Source: Bacteroidetes bacterium HLUCCA01
Lineage (GTDB): Bacteria; Bacteroidota; Rhodothermia; Balneolales; HLUCCA01
NCBI GenBank assembly: GCA_001314545.1
Contig: LIHN01000001.1
Coordinates: forward strand, 402,180-466,179
DNA: 64,000 bases
Direction of reading: 5' to 3'
Position 1 is the stretch's first letter. The number at the start of each line of letters is the position of its first letter. Positions 47,204 through 56,193 of this stretch are shown one piece after another. A program made the translations under genes and the position numbers. The notes below the pieces were generated by a model, which searched no databases, was not told the origin of the DNA, and saw only the letters and a list, made by a program, of their open reading frames with translations.

Positions 47204-49258
47204 TTACTGATTCATGGAAATCAGAAATTCCCGGTTATTCCGTGTTCCCTTCATTTTATCCAGAACAAATTCAATAGCTTCATTAGGACTCATTGAGGTC
47301 AGATAACGACGAAGCAGAACCACCTTCTCACGCTCCTCCTCTACTACAAACAGCTCTTCTTTACGGGTACCGCTCTTGTAAACATCAATAGCCGGGAAAA
47401 TTCGGCGTTCTGCCACACGTCGATCCAGAACTACCTCCATGTTTCCAGTCCCTTTGAACTCTTCAAATATCACATCATCCATACGACTTCCGGTATCTAC
47501 CAGTGCTGTGGCAATAATAGACAGGGAACCACCATTTTCGATGTTTCGGGCTGAACTGAACAGTTGCCGGGGAATTTTCAACGCTTCCGAGTCGATACCC
47601 CCCGTCATGGTCCTGCCATTATTGGATGCCGTAATATTGTAGGCACGTGCAAGGCGCGTAATGGAATCCAGCAGAAGCAGCACATCATGACCGCTCTCAA
47701 CTAGTCGTTTGGCTTTTTCAAAAACGATTTCCGCCAATCCCTTATGATTTTCCGGTTTTTGATCAAATGTAGAAGCCACAACCTCCGCATTCACCACCGT
47801 ACGTTCCATTTCAGTGACTTCTTCCGGCCGTTCATCGATAAGCAGAATGATGATTTTAGTATCCGGATTGTTCATGGATACTGCATTGGCTATCTGACGC
47901 AGGATGGTAGTCTTGCCGGTTTTAGGCTGGGCAACAATCAGCCCGCGCTGCCCCTTGCCCAGAGGCGCAAAAAGGTCAATGATTCGGGTGGTGTAGTTAT
48001 CAGGAGCGTCTTCAAGCCGGTAGCGTTGATCCGGATAAACAGGCAGTAGTTCGTCAAAATCACGCCGGTCATCCACATCCTGAGGAATCTTTCCGTTTAC
48101 TCCTTCCACACGCAGCAGAGCGAAGTAACGCTCACCAACCTTGGGAGGCCGGATGATGCCAACTACCGTATCACCCTGCTTAAGGCAAAAACGCTTGATC
48201 TGGGATGGAGAGACGTAGATATCGTCCGGGCTGGCTGCGTAATTATAATTAACCGACCGTAGAAAACCGTATCCATCCGGCAGGATTTCCAGAGTACCTT
48301 CATTCACCAGATAACCGCCCAGCTGAGGTTCAATCTCTTTTATCCGTTCCAGCAGAGTGGGTGCATCAGACTCGGGCAAGGCATCGTGAACGAGTTGTTT
48401 CTTGGCTTTCTGGTCGCGCCGTCCACCATTGGACGTGGCATCCCGAAAATCCGCGTGAGGCTTATTATCCGATGCAGCCTTGTCCTGATGTCTATTATTC
48501 GGGGAAGGCCTGGACTGTGGTTTCGGTTCGTTGGCGTTCACGGATTTGGAAGCGGGCTTTGCTTCTGTGCGGGGATTAGCACGATCAGCAGGCTGCTTAT
48601 CCACAACCGGTTGCTTGGATGCGGGCCTGTTGGGTTTTCGGTTGTTTCTCCCGGCTGGTGTAGCCGTGGTAGTTTCTTCTGTTTGAGAACGTCTGTTATC
48701 AGCGCGATGGTCCGGCGCTGGTGACGACTGTTTTTCCGGTGGATCCGGTAGCGGTGAAGGGGGCTCCATCGATACAGCATCTTCAGGTTTCGGTTCATCA
48801 AAAATCGATGTTTTAACCTTTGCAACCTTGCGTTTTCGTCTCTTTCTTGACGTTGAGCCTGGTTTGATGGCCTCCTGAAATTCCGGAAAAATATCGTCCG
48901 GATTAACTTCTGCGTCACGTAAGGACGAATCATCCGGAAAGGGCGATTCCGGCAATACCTGGTCCGAAGTTGCGGGTTTTACCTTTCGCGACCGGCCTCC
49001 GGGAGAACCGGGAAGCAACAATGCGTCCGAATCTTTGGAAACAGAGGGCTCATCGCCTCTTTCCTGCTGAAAATCAATCAGGGTTTGAGCATGTGAAGCA
49101 ATTACTTTTCTCAGACGGGCGACCAGCTCCATCTTTTTGACACCGGTGACGGGGGTAAGACCATACTTTCGGGCGAGTGTCTGAAGTTCTTTGAGGGTCT
49201 TGTCTTCGAGAAACATTAAATCTCGGGATTGAAATCCAACAGGTTGGATATCGGACAT
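47204..49258 (-). CDS. rho: Transcription termination factor Rho with a long disordered insert
   Basis: Rho is a hexameric RNA helicase that ends transcription at unstructured C-rich RNA. The 684-residue protein has the Rho N-terminal domain (residues about 15-60, [17 protein letters not shown]), an insert of about 230 residues (70-300) rich in Pro, Ser, Asn, Lys, Arg and Glu, then the cold-shock-like RNA-binding domain ([12 protein letters not shown] and following) and the ATPase with P-loop [11 protein letters not shown] and Walker [14 protein letters not shown]. coli Rho has 419 residues. Long inserts of this kind are typical of Bacteroidota, and one in Bacteroides has been linked to phase separation. 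Confidence 0.96.
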   Translation of the reverse strand: MSDIQPVGFQSRDLMFLEDKTLKELQTLARKYGLTPVTGVKKMELVARLRKVIASHAQTLIDFQQERGDEPSVSKDSDALLLPGSPGGRSRKVKPATSDQVLPESPFPDDSSLRDAEVNPDDIFPEFQEAIKPGSTSRKRRKRKVAKVKTSIFDEPKPEDAVSMEPPSPLPDPPEKQSSPAPDHRADNRRSQTEETTTATPAGRNNRKPNRPASKQPVVDKQPADRANPRTEAKPASKSVNANEPKPQSRPSPNNRHQDKAASDNKPHADFRDATSNGGRRDQKAKKQLVHDALPESDAPTLLERIKEIEPQLGGYLVNEGTLEILPDGYGFLRSVNYNYAASPDDIYVSPSQIKRFCLKQGDTVVGIIRPPKVGERYFALLRVEGVNGKIPQDVDDRRDFDELLPVYPDQRYRLEDAPDNYTTRIIDLFAPLGKGQRGLIVAQPKTGKTTILRQIANAVSMNNPDTKIIILLIDERPEEVTEMERTVVNAEVVASTFDQKPENHKGLAEIVFEKAKRLVESGHDVLLLLDSITRLARAYNITASNNGRTMTGGIDSEALKIPRQLFSSARNIENGGSLSIIATALVDTGSRMDDVIFEEFKGTGNMEVVLDRRVAERRIFPAIDVYKSGTRKEELFVVEEEREKVVLLRRYLTSMSPNEAIEFVLDKMKGTRNNREFLISMNQ

Positions 49259-49363
49259 AGGGTATCCTGCACTATACGTTGAAAAAAATTGAGTGGAAGC
49301 ATTTCGTTTCAGGGCCTTCGGGAACCGGGTGCGGAGGATTTGTGTCTGCCCGGGAGGCGTATT

Positions 49364-50620
49364 TCATTTATCGGGAGCATTCGTTTTGTAGTGCTCCAAC
49401 CATTCAGAAACGACACTATAAAAGTAAAAACTTCCTGTAAATAAAACCAATTCTGTTTTAGCTGTTTCTAAAAGCTCTGCAAGTGCTTCCCGGGACACGT
49501 CCATACTCCGGGCGCGTGGCAAAAATTTGCGGAAATCCCGGAAGGTTGCAGCTCTGGTCTGCTTAAGCTGCAGGTAGTAAATGTTGGAAAAAACATCAAA
49601 ACTGGCCAGGGTTTCAGCATTCAGCTTGTCTTGCATCATGGCAACAACCACTGTTGCCCTGCTCAGATCGAACCTGCCGGCAAGGTAGTTACAGACCGAT
49701 TCGATTGCATCCCGGTTATGCGATCCGTCAAAAAAAAGGTTTAACCCGGGATGCAGCTGTTCCAGTCTGCCCTGCAGACCGCTTAAGGCGCGAACGTTTT
49801 TCAGCGCCGAATGCATGTCCTGGGTAATTACCGGAAACTCTTCCTGCAGCGTGGTTACAACCGTGCGGACAATCCCGATGTTGGTACTTTGGTGCAGTGA
49901 TCCGACATCGGTTGGCAGCGATTCTTGCAGAACGAGCCGGTTTACAGCCACTGCGCCGCAACGTTCACCTGCTTTGCGGATGACAGCTGCAGCTTCTTCG
50001 GGCACATCACCCGTCACATAGGGAATTCCGGGTTTCAGAATCCCTGCTTTTTCTGCGGCTATGGCCGAAAGGGTATAACCAAGCTGCTCCATGTGATCAA
50101 ACCCGATACTGGTAATTACACTCATGCGGGGCGTCACAATATTGGTAGCATCCAGCCTTCCTCCCAAACCCGTTTCAATGATCGCAAGGTCTACCCCCTT
50201 GCGATTAAAATACCAGAACGCAATAATGGTTGTTAACTCAAAGAACGTGAGGGAATGTCGATCAAGCACAGAATCCATTTCGTCAAAGAACAAGACCAGG
50301 TCTTCCGGCTGCATCATTTCGCCGTTTATGCGAAATCGTTCACGTACATCGGTCAGGTGTGGCGACGTATACAATCCGGTAGAATAGCCGGCCTGGGTGT
50401 AAACCGCTGCCAGCATACTGCAGACCGTCCCCTTCCCGTTGGTTCCTGCCACATGGATTACCGGAATGTTGCGATAAAATGTTCCTGTATCCCTGAAAAA
50501 ATCCTGAATCTGCTCCAGGGCAAAGTTGGCTCCCCTGGCTCCTACCGTTGAAAAACGAGGCATAGCCTCCAGTCGGGCACAAACCTGCCGGTAGCGCTCC
50601 TTAAATCCTGAATCTGGCAT
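49364..50620 (-). CDS. folC: Folylpolyglutamate synthase/dihydrofolate synthase
   Basis: FolC adds glutamate to folates and, in its DHFS activity, to dihydropteroate. The P-loop AGTNGKGTVCSML, the HYTSPHLTD-like SPHLTDVRERFRIN motif, and the C-terminal domain with LFFDGSHNRDAIESV are visible. Length is 418 residues. It lies upstream of rho on the minus strand with a gap of about 105 bases. The start (ATG at 50620) faces pyrD across 41 bases, so both promoters must be very close together. Confidence 0.94.
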   Translation of the reverse strand: MPDSGFKERYRQVCARLEAMPRFSTVGARGANFALEQIQDFFRDTGTFYRNIPVIHVAGTNGKGTVCSMLAAVYTQAGYSTGLYTSPHLTDVRERFRINGEMMQPEDLVLFFDEMDSVLDRHSLTFFELTTIIAFWYFNRKGVDLAIIETGLGGRLDATNIVTPRMSVITSIGFDHMEQLGYTLSAIAAEKAGILKPGIPYVTGDVPEEAAAVIRKAGERCGAVAVNRLVLQESLPTDVGSLHQSTNIGIVRTVVTTLQEEFPVITQDMHSALKNVRALSGLQGRLEQLHPGLNLFFDGSHNRDAIESVCNYLAGRFDLSRATVVVAMMQDKLNAETLASFDVFSNIYYLQLKQTRAATFRDFRKFLPRARSMDVSREALAELLETAKTELVLFTGSFYFYSVVSEWLEHYKTNAPDK

Positions 50621-50661
50621 TCTGTTGAGTTACTTGTTCTACAAAATGGTAATTTACCACA

Positions 50662-51735
50662 ATGTGGTACGAAAAGACACTAAAACCCCTGCTGTTTAAA
50701 CTGGATCCGGAAACGGCGCACGATATGGCCTATATGCTGGGTAAACTGGCGTCATCCAGTCCGGCTGCGTGTCACTTTATCGGTAAATTTGCCCACACCC
50801 TCGTACCGGACGACCCGTTTACGTGCTGGGGTCTGAGCTTTCCCAACCGCCTGGGACTGGCCGCCGGATTCGACAAACACGGCTACCTGCCCGCCGTATT
50901 ACAGGCATTGGGCTTCGGTTTTGTGGAGGTAGGCAGTGTAACCGCACTTCCCTCACAGGGAAACCCCAGACCCAGAATGTTCCGACTGCCTGCCGACCGC
51001 GCCCTGATTAATCGAATGGGGCTGAATAACGAGGGCGCCCGACGCATTGTTGACAGGCTCATCCAAGCTCCGGCAGTACAGATTCCCGTAGGCATCAACA
51101 TCGCAAAAACCCACAACCCACAAATTCTGGGGGCTGCAGCCATTGAAGATTATCGGGTATCATTCAGTCAGGCTGTACGGTTCGCTGATTATATCACCGT
51201 GAACATATCCTGCCCGAATACCGAAGAGGGGAAAACGTTTGAAGATCCGGAGGCCCTGTCAAGGCTGCTTACCGTGCTGATGGCGCAGCCAAGACGCAGA
51301 AATAACCGGACGATACCCGTTCTGGTTAAATTATCAGCCGATCTGGATGCACCACAGCGACGGGAACTGGTTTCGCTGTGCGAGGAGGCTGGAATTGACG
51401 GGTATGTTGCCGTGAATACCTCCGGACTTCGAAAAAGTCTGGTACACAGCAGCGATGCAGAGATTGCCCGGGCAGGTCGGGGGGGGCTCAGTGGTGCTCC
51501 CCTGCTGCAGCGATCGCTAGATACCATCAGCGACCTCCACAGCCTGACCGGGGGCCGCAAACCGATTATCGGTGTAGGTGGGATTGTTGAACCGTCCAGC
51601 GCCGTTGAAATGCGGCAGGCTGGTGCGTCTTTAGTTCAAGTATACAGCGGACTTGTTTATAAGGGTCCGGGACTGGTAAAACAGCTGCGGGAAAGCCTGG
51701 GCACTATCAGGGCTGAAAGTCTACCGATACACTGA
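50662..51735 (+). CDS. pyrD: Dihydroorotate dehydrogenase, class 2 type
   Basis: PyrD oxidises dihydroorotate to orotate in pyrimidine synthesis; class 2 enzymes use quinone and sit on the inner membrane. The 357-residue protein has the N-terminal alpha domain (about 1-40), RLGLAAGFDKHG, the class 2 mark EVGSVTALPSQGNPRPRMFR, INRMGLNNEG, and the active-site loop VNISCPNTEE. Position 184 is Cys, where class 2 enzymes have a catalytic Ser (INISSPNT type); Cys is the class 1 residue. The final 29 bases overlap the end of the convergent TPR lipoprotein gene. Confidence 0.93.
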   Translation: MWYEKTLKPLLFKLDPETAHDMAYMLGKLASSSPAACHFIGKFAHTLVPDDPFTCWGLSFPNRLGLAAGFDKHGYLPAVLQALGFGFVEVGSVTALPSQGNPRPRMFRLPADRALINRMGLNNEGARRIVDRLIQAPAVQIPVGINIAKTHNPQILGAAAIEDYRVSFSQAVRFADYITVNISCPNTEEGKTFEDPEALSRLLTVLMAQPRRRNNRTIPVLVKLSADLDAPQRRELVSLCEEAGIDGYVAVNTSGLRKSLVHSSDAEIARAGRGGLSGAPLLQRSLDTISDLHSLTGGRKPIIGVGGIVEPSSAVEMRQAGASLVQVYSGLVYKGPGLVKQLRESLGTIRAESLPIH

Positions 51736-54499
51736 AATAACATGTAGTCTGGGCTGGTTCATCACCGCTTCTGGGCTGAGAAAAGCGACCCTCACGTATC
51801 AGCAGCTCACTGAGGGCATTGGCCAGCCCGGTAGGATCGTCAACAAGTGAGGTTGCGTTGGTGATGGTTCCGGTGTGATCAACGCTCACATCGAACTCAA
51901 AATCAGCGGACAGTACGCCTTCTGACCGCATCATTTCCTCAAAACCGGTACGCGTCAGAAAAGAATCGATTTCTTCGAGAAATTGAATCGGTTCATCCAA
52001 TGCGTCACAGGGATGAAATTCGGCCAGAAAATCATCCGGAAACTCGGTGATTGCAGCAGCAGCGGCATCTGTTGAGGATTCTTCCTGCAAGGAATCTGGT
52101 ATGCGAAGGGTCTCCAGCATTATACGAGCCCGTTCGGTAAGGCGGTCGCCCTGAAATTGTTCAACCAGTGTTGACAAGGTTGAACGGGTGCTGTCCCATG
52201 CTGGACTGTCATACGGGAAATAGGCGTCAAGATCAGGTTGAGACAAGGTGGAATCCTGAATAGCCGTGTATCCAGCGATCTGCTCTGATGTAAGTGTGGT
52301 ATCTTGAAGAATCACACCGATACTATCCTGAAGCTGGGAAAATTCACGTTGTTGCTGCTGCCAGGAGGCTCTGGCCTGTTCCAGCTGGAAAAACTTATCC
52401 GAGAATGCATCCTGTGATCTTCCTATTTCGGCAAATGCCAGGGCCTTGGTAAAAAGGGCTTCAGCCAGGCGATCGGAAGAAGGATGACGTTGAACAAAGG
52501 ATGTGAGGTTTTCAATCTGCAGTTCGGGCGTCATTTCACCGAGCACCTCCAGAAGGCGGTTATATTCCTGTGAAGCTACTTCGGTGTCACTAACGGAAGC
52601 ACCGGTCAGATCGACATCGATATTCAGACGGGTAGCAATGCGCTGGGCGACCGAATTGGACGGATATTCTTCAAGTATAACTTCAGCCCATCGAAGTGCT
52701 GTAGCCTGATCACCGGCCGACCAGTAAATATCCGCTATGCTGTAGAGTGCCTGCGGCCTGACTTCGCTTTCTGTGAGCTCCTCAGCAACTCTGAGGTAGC
52801 TGACCAGCGCTGAATCGGGCATGTCTAAATTCAGATAAAATACATTACCGAGCTCGAATTCAAGCCCTGCTAATTCCGCTTTCATGGTGTGTTGCGCGGC
52901 GGCAGTTCGGGGAATATCTGCCAGGTTTATTTGTAACTCGGGGGGAATTTCAACATCCAGGACTTCAGCCAGACCGCTTGTATCCGGTTCGATGACCTCT
53001 TCCTGGAGTTCTCCGGCTTCTATGGCGATGACAGCTTGTCTGACAGCCTCTCTTCTGCGCCAGTTATCTACCAATGGCCTGGACTCCCATACTGCGGCGA
53101 AAGACGCTGCGGCCTGGGCTACGAGGGTCGGATTCAAGTGGTTGAGGAATCCATTCTGACCGGTATCCTGCGTGGTGTCCTGGTCGTTGTCGGTAACCGT
53201 GACCACGGTAGTACCACGCAACTGATCCTGGCGTTGTTGTCGTTCGAACTCCCGAAGGCGCTGGTCTCTGATCTGAACAATGCGTTCTTCAAATTCACTC
53301 ACAGGGAGCTGCCCGAGAAACAGGAGGCTGTCACGCGCAGAAATTTCATTACGAAGTCGTGCATATTCACCGAAGGATGCGGCCAGCTCAGCGGCGTCAA
53401 ATGCTTCCGGCAGTCGGGTCAGATCGGTAGCACTACGGCTGGAAGAATCGTAATACAGGGCCGCCGTACTGAAATCGCCATAAGCGAAACGGTAGAGTTC
53501 TGCCACTGCATAATGGGTTTTGGCGATAGTCTCACGTGTGGGGTTCTGAATGCTTCGGTAAAGAACCTCGTCAAACACCTGAAAAGCTTCATCGTGCTGC
53601 TGCATGGCCTGCAATGTTCTGCCGATCTCGTACTCAAGCAAGGACAACTGATCGAAGTTTTTATCATCGCGGGACATAGCCGTGAGATTGCGCAGGGCGA
53701 GCCGGGTTTCACCTTGTTGGCGAAGTAATTGATTTTCCCGGAGCTGAGCCAGGAAAATGAGTTGATACTCCGGATATCTGCGACTGATCTGTCGGTAGGC
53801 GTCTATGGCAGCCTGCGGTTGATCGAGTCGTTCATGGAGCTGTCCGTTCAAAAAAGCGGCGCGGGAACGCAATAATTCGTCCCGAAATCCCGGAAGGGCC
53901 CGATCCAGATAGTCAGTAGCCTCTTCCCACTGTTGTAGCTGAACGTGCAACTGTGCCAATACCATGTAAATTTCCTGCTGAATCTGCTGATTCCAATTGT
54001 GTTCATCGGAATTCAGCGTTCCAACCAGATACTGCATTCCTTCGTTATAGCGATTGGTTTCCAGAAACACCCGGCCTCGCCAGTAGATGGCCCGTTGCAG
54101 CAGTTCCGGGTTAACCGATGTCTGCAGGATTTCATTGAATTTTTGTTCGGCAGAGAAATATTGACCGAGATGAAAATAGGATTTCCCGATCAGTTCCAGG
54201 GCATCATCTACCCATTTGGATTCACGGTGATTGCGCAGTACATCGGCCGACTTTTCAATAGCGCGTTCGAAGTCGGCCTGGCCGGCCCGTACCGGAGTTC
54301 GGTGAATACGCACCGGGCGTTCGGCATTGATATCTACATTCTGGCTTTCCAGGGAGCGAATTCCGGCCTCATAACTTTGTCTGGCGTTGTAAAAGGTATT
54401 GTAGTAGGCGTTGAAATCACTCCACCGTTGCTGTAGTCCTACCGAACACCCGGATAACAGCAATGCCAGCACCAGTAAAGCCAATAGGCGGAAATGCAT
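51707..54499 (-). CDS. TPR lipoprotein, SprE/PorW-like, with TonB-like C-terminal domain
   Basis: This 930-residue lipoprotein has a lipobox (LLSGC at residues 14-18) and an N-terminus (FNAYYNTFYNARQSYEAG) like SprE/PorW lipoproteins, which act in type IX secretion and gliding in Bacteroidota. TPR-type repeats follow: ADVLRNHRESKWVDDALELIGKSYF, then several helical pairs through residue 800. The last 85 residues (FEFDVSVDHTGTITNATSLV to GRFSQPRSGD) look like a TonB C-terminal domain. It starts 2 bases behind pyk and runs 29 bases into the convergent pyrD. The call to SprE/PorW is by resemblance, not proof. Confidence 0.72.
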   Translation of the reverse strand: MHFRLLALLVLALLLSGCSVGLQQRWSDFNAYYNTFYNARQSYEAGIRSLESQNVDINAERPVRIHRTPVRAGQADFERAIEKSADVLRNHRESKWVDDALELIGKSYFHLGQYFSAEQKFNEILQTSVNPELLQRAIYWRGRVFLETNRYNEGMQYLVGTLNSDEHNWNQQIQQEIYMVLAQLHVQLQQWEEATDYLDRALPGFRDELLRSRAAFLNGQLHERLDQPQAAIDAYRQISRRYPEYQLIFLAQLRENQLLRQQGETRLALRNLTAMSRDDKNFDQLSLLEYEIGRTLQAMQQHDEAFQVFDEVLYRSIQNPTRETIAKTHYAVAELYRFAYGDFSTAALYYDSSSRSATDLTRLPEAFDAAELAASFGEYARLRNEISARDSLLFLGQLPVSEFEERIVQIRDQRLREFERQQRQDQLRGTTVVTVTDNDQDTTQDTGQNGFLNHLNPTLVAQAAASFAAVWESRPLVDNWRRREAVRQAVIAIEAGELQEEVIEPDTSGLAEVLDVEIPPELQINLADIPRTAAAQHTMKAELAGLEFELGNVFYLNLDMPDSALVSYLRVAEELTESEVRPQALYSIADIYWSAGDQATALRWAEVILEEYPSNSVAQRIATRLNIDVDLTGASVSDTEVASQEYNRLLEVLGEMTPELQIENLTSFVQRHPSSDRLAEALFTKALAFAEIGRSQDAFSDKFFQLEQARASWQQQQREFSQLQDSIGVILQDTTLTSEQIAGYTAIQDSTLSQPDLDAYFPYDSPAWDSTRSTLSTLVEQFQGDRLTERARIMLETLRIPDSLQEESSTDAAAAAITEFPDDFLAEFHPCDALDEPIQFLEEIDSFLTRTGFEEMMRSEGVLSADFEFDVSVDHTGTITNATSLVDDPTGLANALSELLIREGRFSQPRSGDEPAQTTCYFSVSVDFQP

Positions 54500-54501
54500 G
54501 A

Positions 54502-55938
54502 TTATTCAATGACCGATATCTTGATCATATTGGTTCTGCCGCGTTGCGTGATGGGAATACCGGTGGCAATTACGACTCGGTCGCCTTTTTGAACAAGCCC
54601 CTGCTGGAGCAGGTATTCTTCCATAAGCTGTACACTGCGGTCTGTTTCGAAAAGTTCTTTGAGTTTTACGGACTGCACACCCCATACCAGATTCAACTGA
54701 CGGCGTACGTCCAGACTCTCTGTGAATGCAATAACGGGTACTTTGGGCCGATATTTTGCAATTCGTCGTGCTGTAGTTCCGGAATGTGTTATGGTTGCGA
54801 TAACTTTGGCATCCACCTCCTCCGCCATTCGAACACAGCTATAGCTCAAGGACTCAATAACCTGCTTTTCTTTCCATTCAGGCTTCATGAAATCAAGACT
54901 GTAGTAAATTGAAGAGCTTTGTCGTTCGATTGATCTGCAAATTTTATCCATCACATGTACCGCCTCGATAGGATACTTACCGGCGGCCGTTTCACCGGAA
55001 AGCATGATCGCATCGGTACCGTCGAGTACGGCATTGGCAACATCGGAGCTTTCAGCACGTGTTGCCCTTGGATTATTGATCATCGATTCGAGCATCTGTG
55101 TGGCGGTAATTACGGGCTTTCCGGCCGCACGACAAGCCCGGATCATACGCTTCTGGTACAGCGGCACCGTTTCGCTGGGAATTTCAATACCGAGATCACC
55201 ACGGGCAACCATAATACCGTCGGTCTCTTCAAGAATTTCCTCGAAATTGGTGATGGCTTCCGGCTTTTCAATTTTAGCAATAATACCCGCGTTGGATCCG
55301 CCGGAACGAATTCGCGATATCAGGTTCTGCACATCTTCCGCATTGCGGACAAAAGAAAGTGCTACCAGGTCGACCCCCATTTTCAAACCGAATTCAAGGT
55401 CTTCGATATCTTTTTCAGAGGTAGCGGGAATGGATAATTTGACTCCGGGCAGGTTCACCCCTTTGCGGGATTTAAGCTGACCACCGTTGATAACCTGAGC
55501 CGTGATAGATTCTCCGTCTTTCTTAACCACCCGAAACTCGAACAGGCCGTCATCGAGCAAAATGGTATCACCCGGCACGGCATCTTTGGCAAGTGTAGGG
55601 TAGTCGATGGGAATTACAGAGCTGGTCCCGATGACATCAAGGTCGGGTGTAAGGGTGACATAATCACCGGCAGTCACGGTTTGCACCCCATCTTTCATAT
55701 GTCCAACTCTGATTTTCGGACCCTGAAGGTCCATCAGGATAGGTATACTGTATCCAAGTTCCTGGGCAACCGAACGGATGTGCTCTATCACTTTTTTGTG
55801 ATCGTCATGTGTGCCATGGGAGAAATTTAACCTGACCACATTCATGCCGGCCCTGGCCAGCTCCATAATGCGTTCCCGGGAATTGGTGGCAGGACCGATG
55901 GTACATACAATTTTGGTGCGACGATCAGAATGGTGCAT
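54502..55938 (-). CDS. pyk: Pyruvate kinase
   Basis: Pyk makes ATP and pyruvate from PEP and ADP, the last glycolytic step. Motifs RRTKIVCTIGPATNS at the N-terminus, MDLQGPKIRVG, MVARGDLGIEIP and TATQMLESM with the catalytic residues are present. I use the ATG at 55938 (478 residues); a TTG three codons upstream is the alternative. The C-terminal allosteric domain is intact (ITHSGTTARRIAKYRPKVP). The TPR lipoprotein gene begins 2 bases behind it. The promoter region faces the GWxTD genes across 255 bases. Confidence 0.96.
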   Translation of the reverse strand: MHHSDRRTKIVCTIGPATNSRERIMELARAGMNVVRLNFSHGTHDDHKKVIEHIRSVAQELGYSIPILMDLQGPKIRVGHMKDGVQTVTAGDYVTLTPDLDVIGTSSVIPIDYPTLAKDAVPGDTILLDDGLFEFRVVKKDGESITAQVINGGQLKSRKGVNLPGVKLSIPATSEKDIEDLEFGLKMGVDLVALSFVRNAEDVQNLISRIRSGGSNAGIIAKIEKPEAITNFEEILEETDGIMVARGDLGIEIPSETVPLYQKRMIRACRAAGKPVITATQMLESMINNPRATRAESSDVANAVLDGTDAIMLSGETAAGKYPIEAVHVMDKICRSIERQSSSIYYSLDFMKPEWKEKQVIESLSYSCVRMAEEVDAKVIATITHSGTTARRIAKYRPKVPVIAFTESLDVRRQLNLVWGVQSVKLKELFETDRSVQLMEEYLLQQGLVQKGDRVVIATGIPITQRGRTNMIKISVIE

Positions 55939-56193
55939 ACGTGACAAATTGGTTGTTCTATATTACTTACCTAACACAACAAGATAAAGAATGTACAGGA
56001 ACATTGTCTTGTCTGAGCACACTTTTTGCGGACCGGACCGGTATAACGGGCCGGGTTCCATGGCGTTACACAGGTTACGATACGTTTAAATGATTATGTT
56101 AAAGCGTTGATTTAGGTGAACGATACAGGTATTCCTATGTTTTAATGTGTAGATTATATGCGCGCTGCCTCAAATTCCATCGTTAACGACATT

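Noticed and set aside
53036-53728. 230-codon open frame antisense to the TPR lipoprotein gene
   Set aside because: No start region, signal or domain; the lipoprotein frame is better supported.
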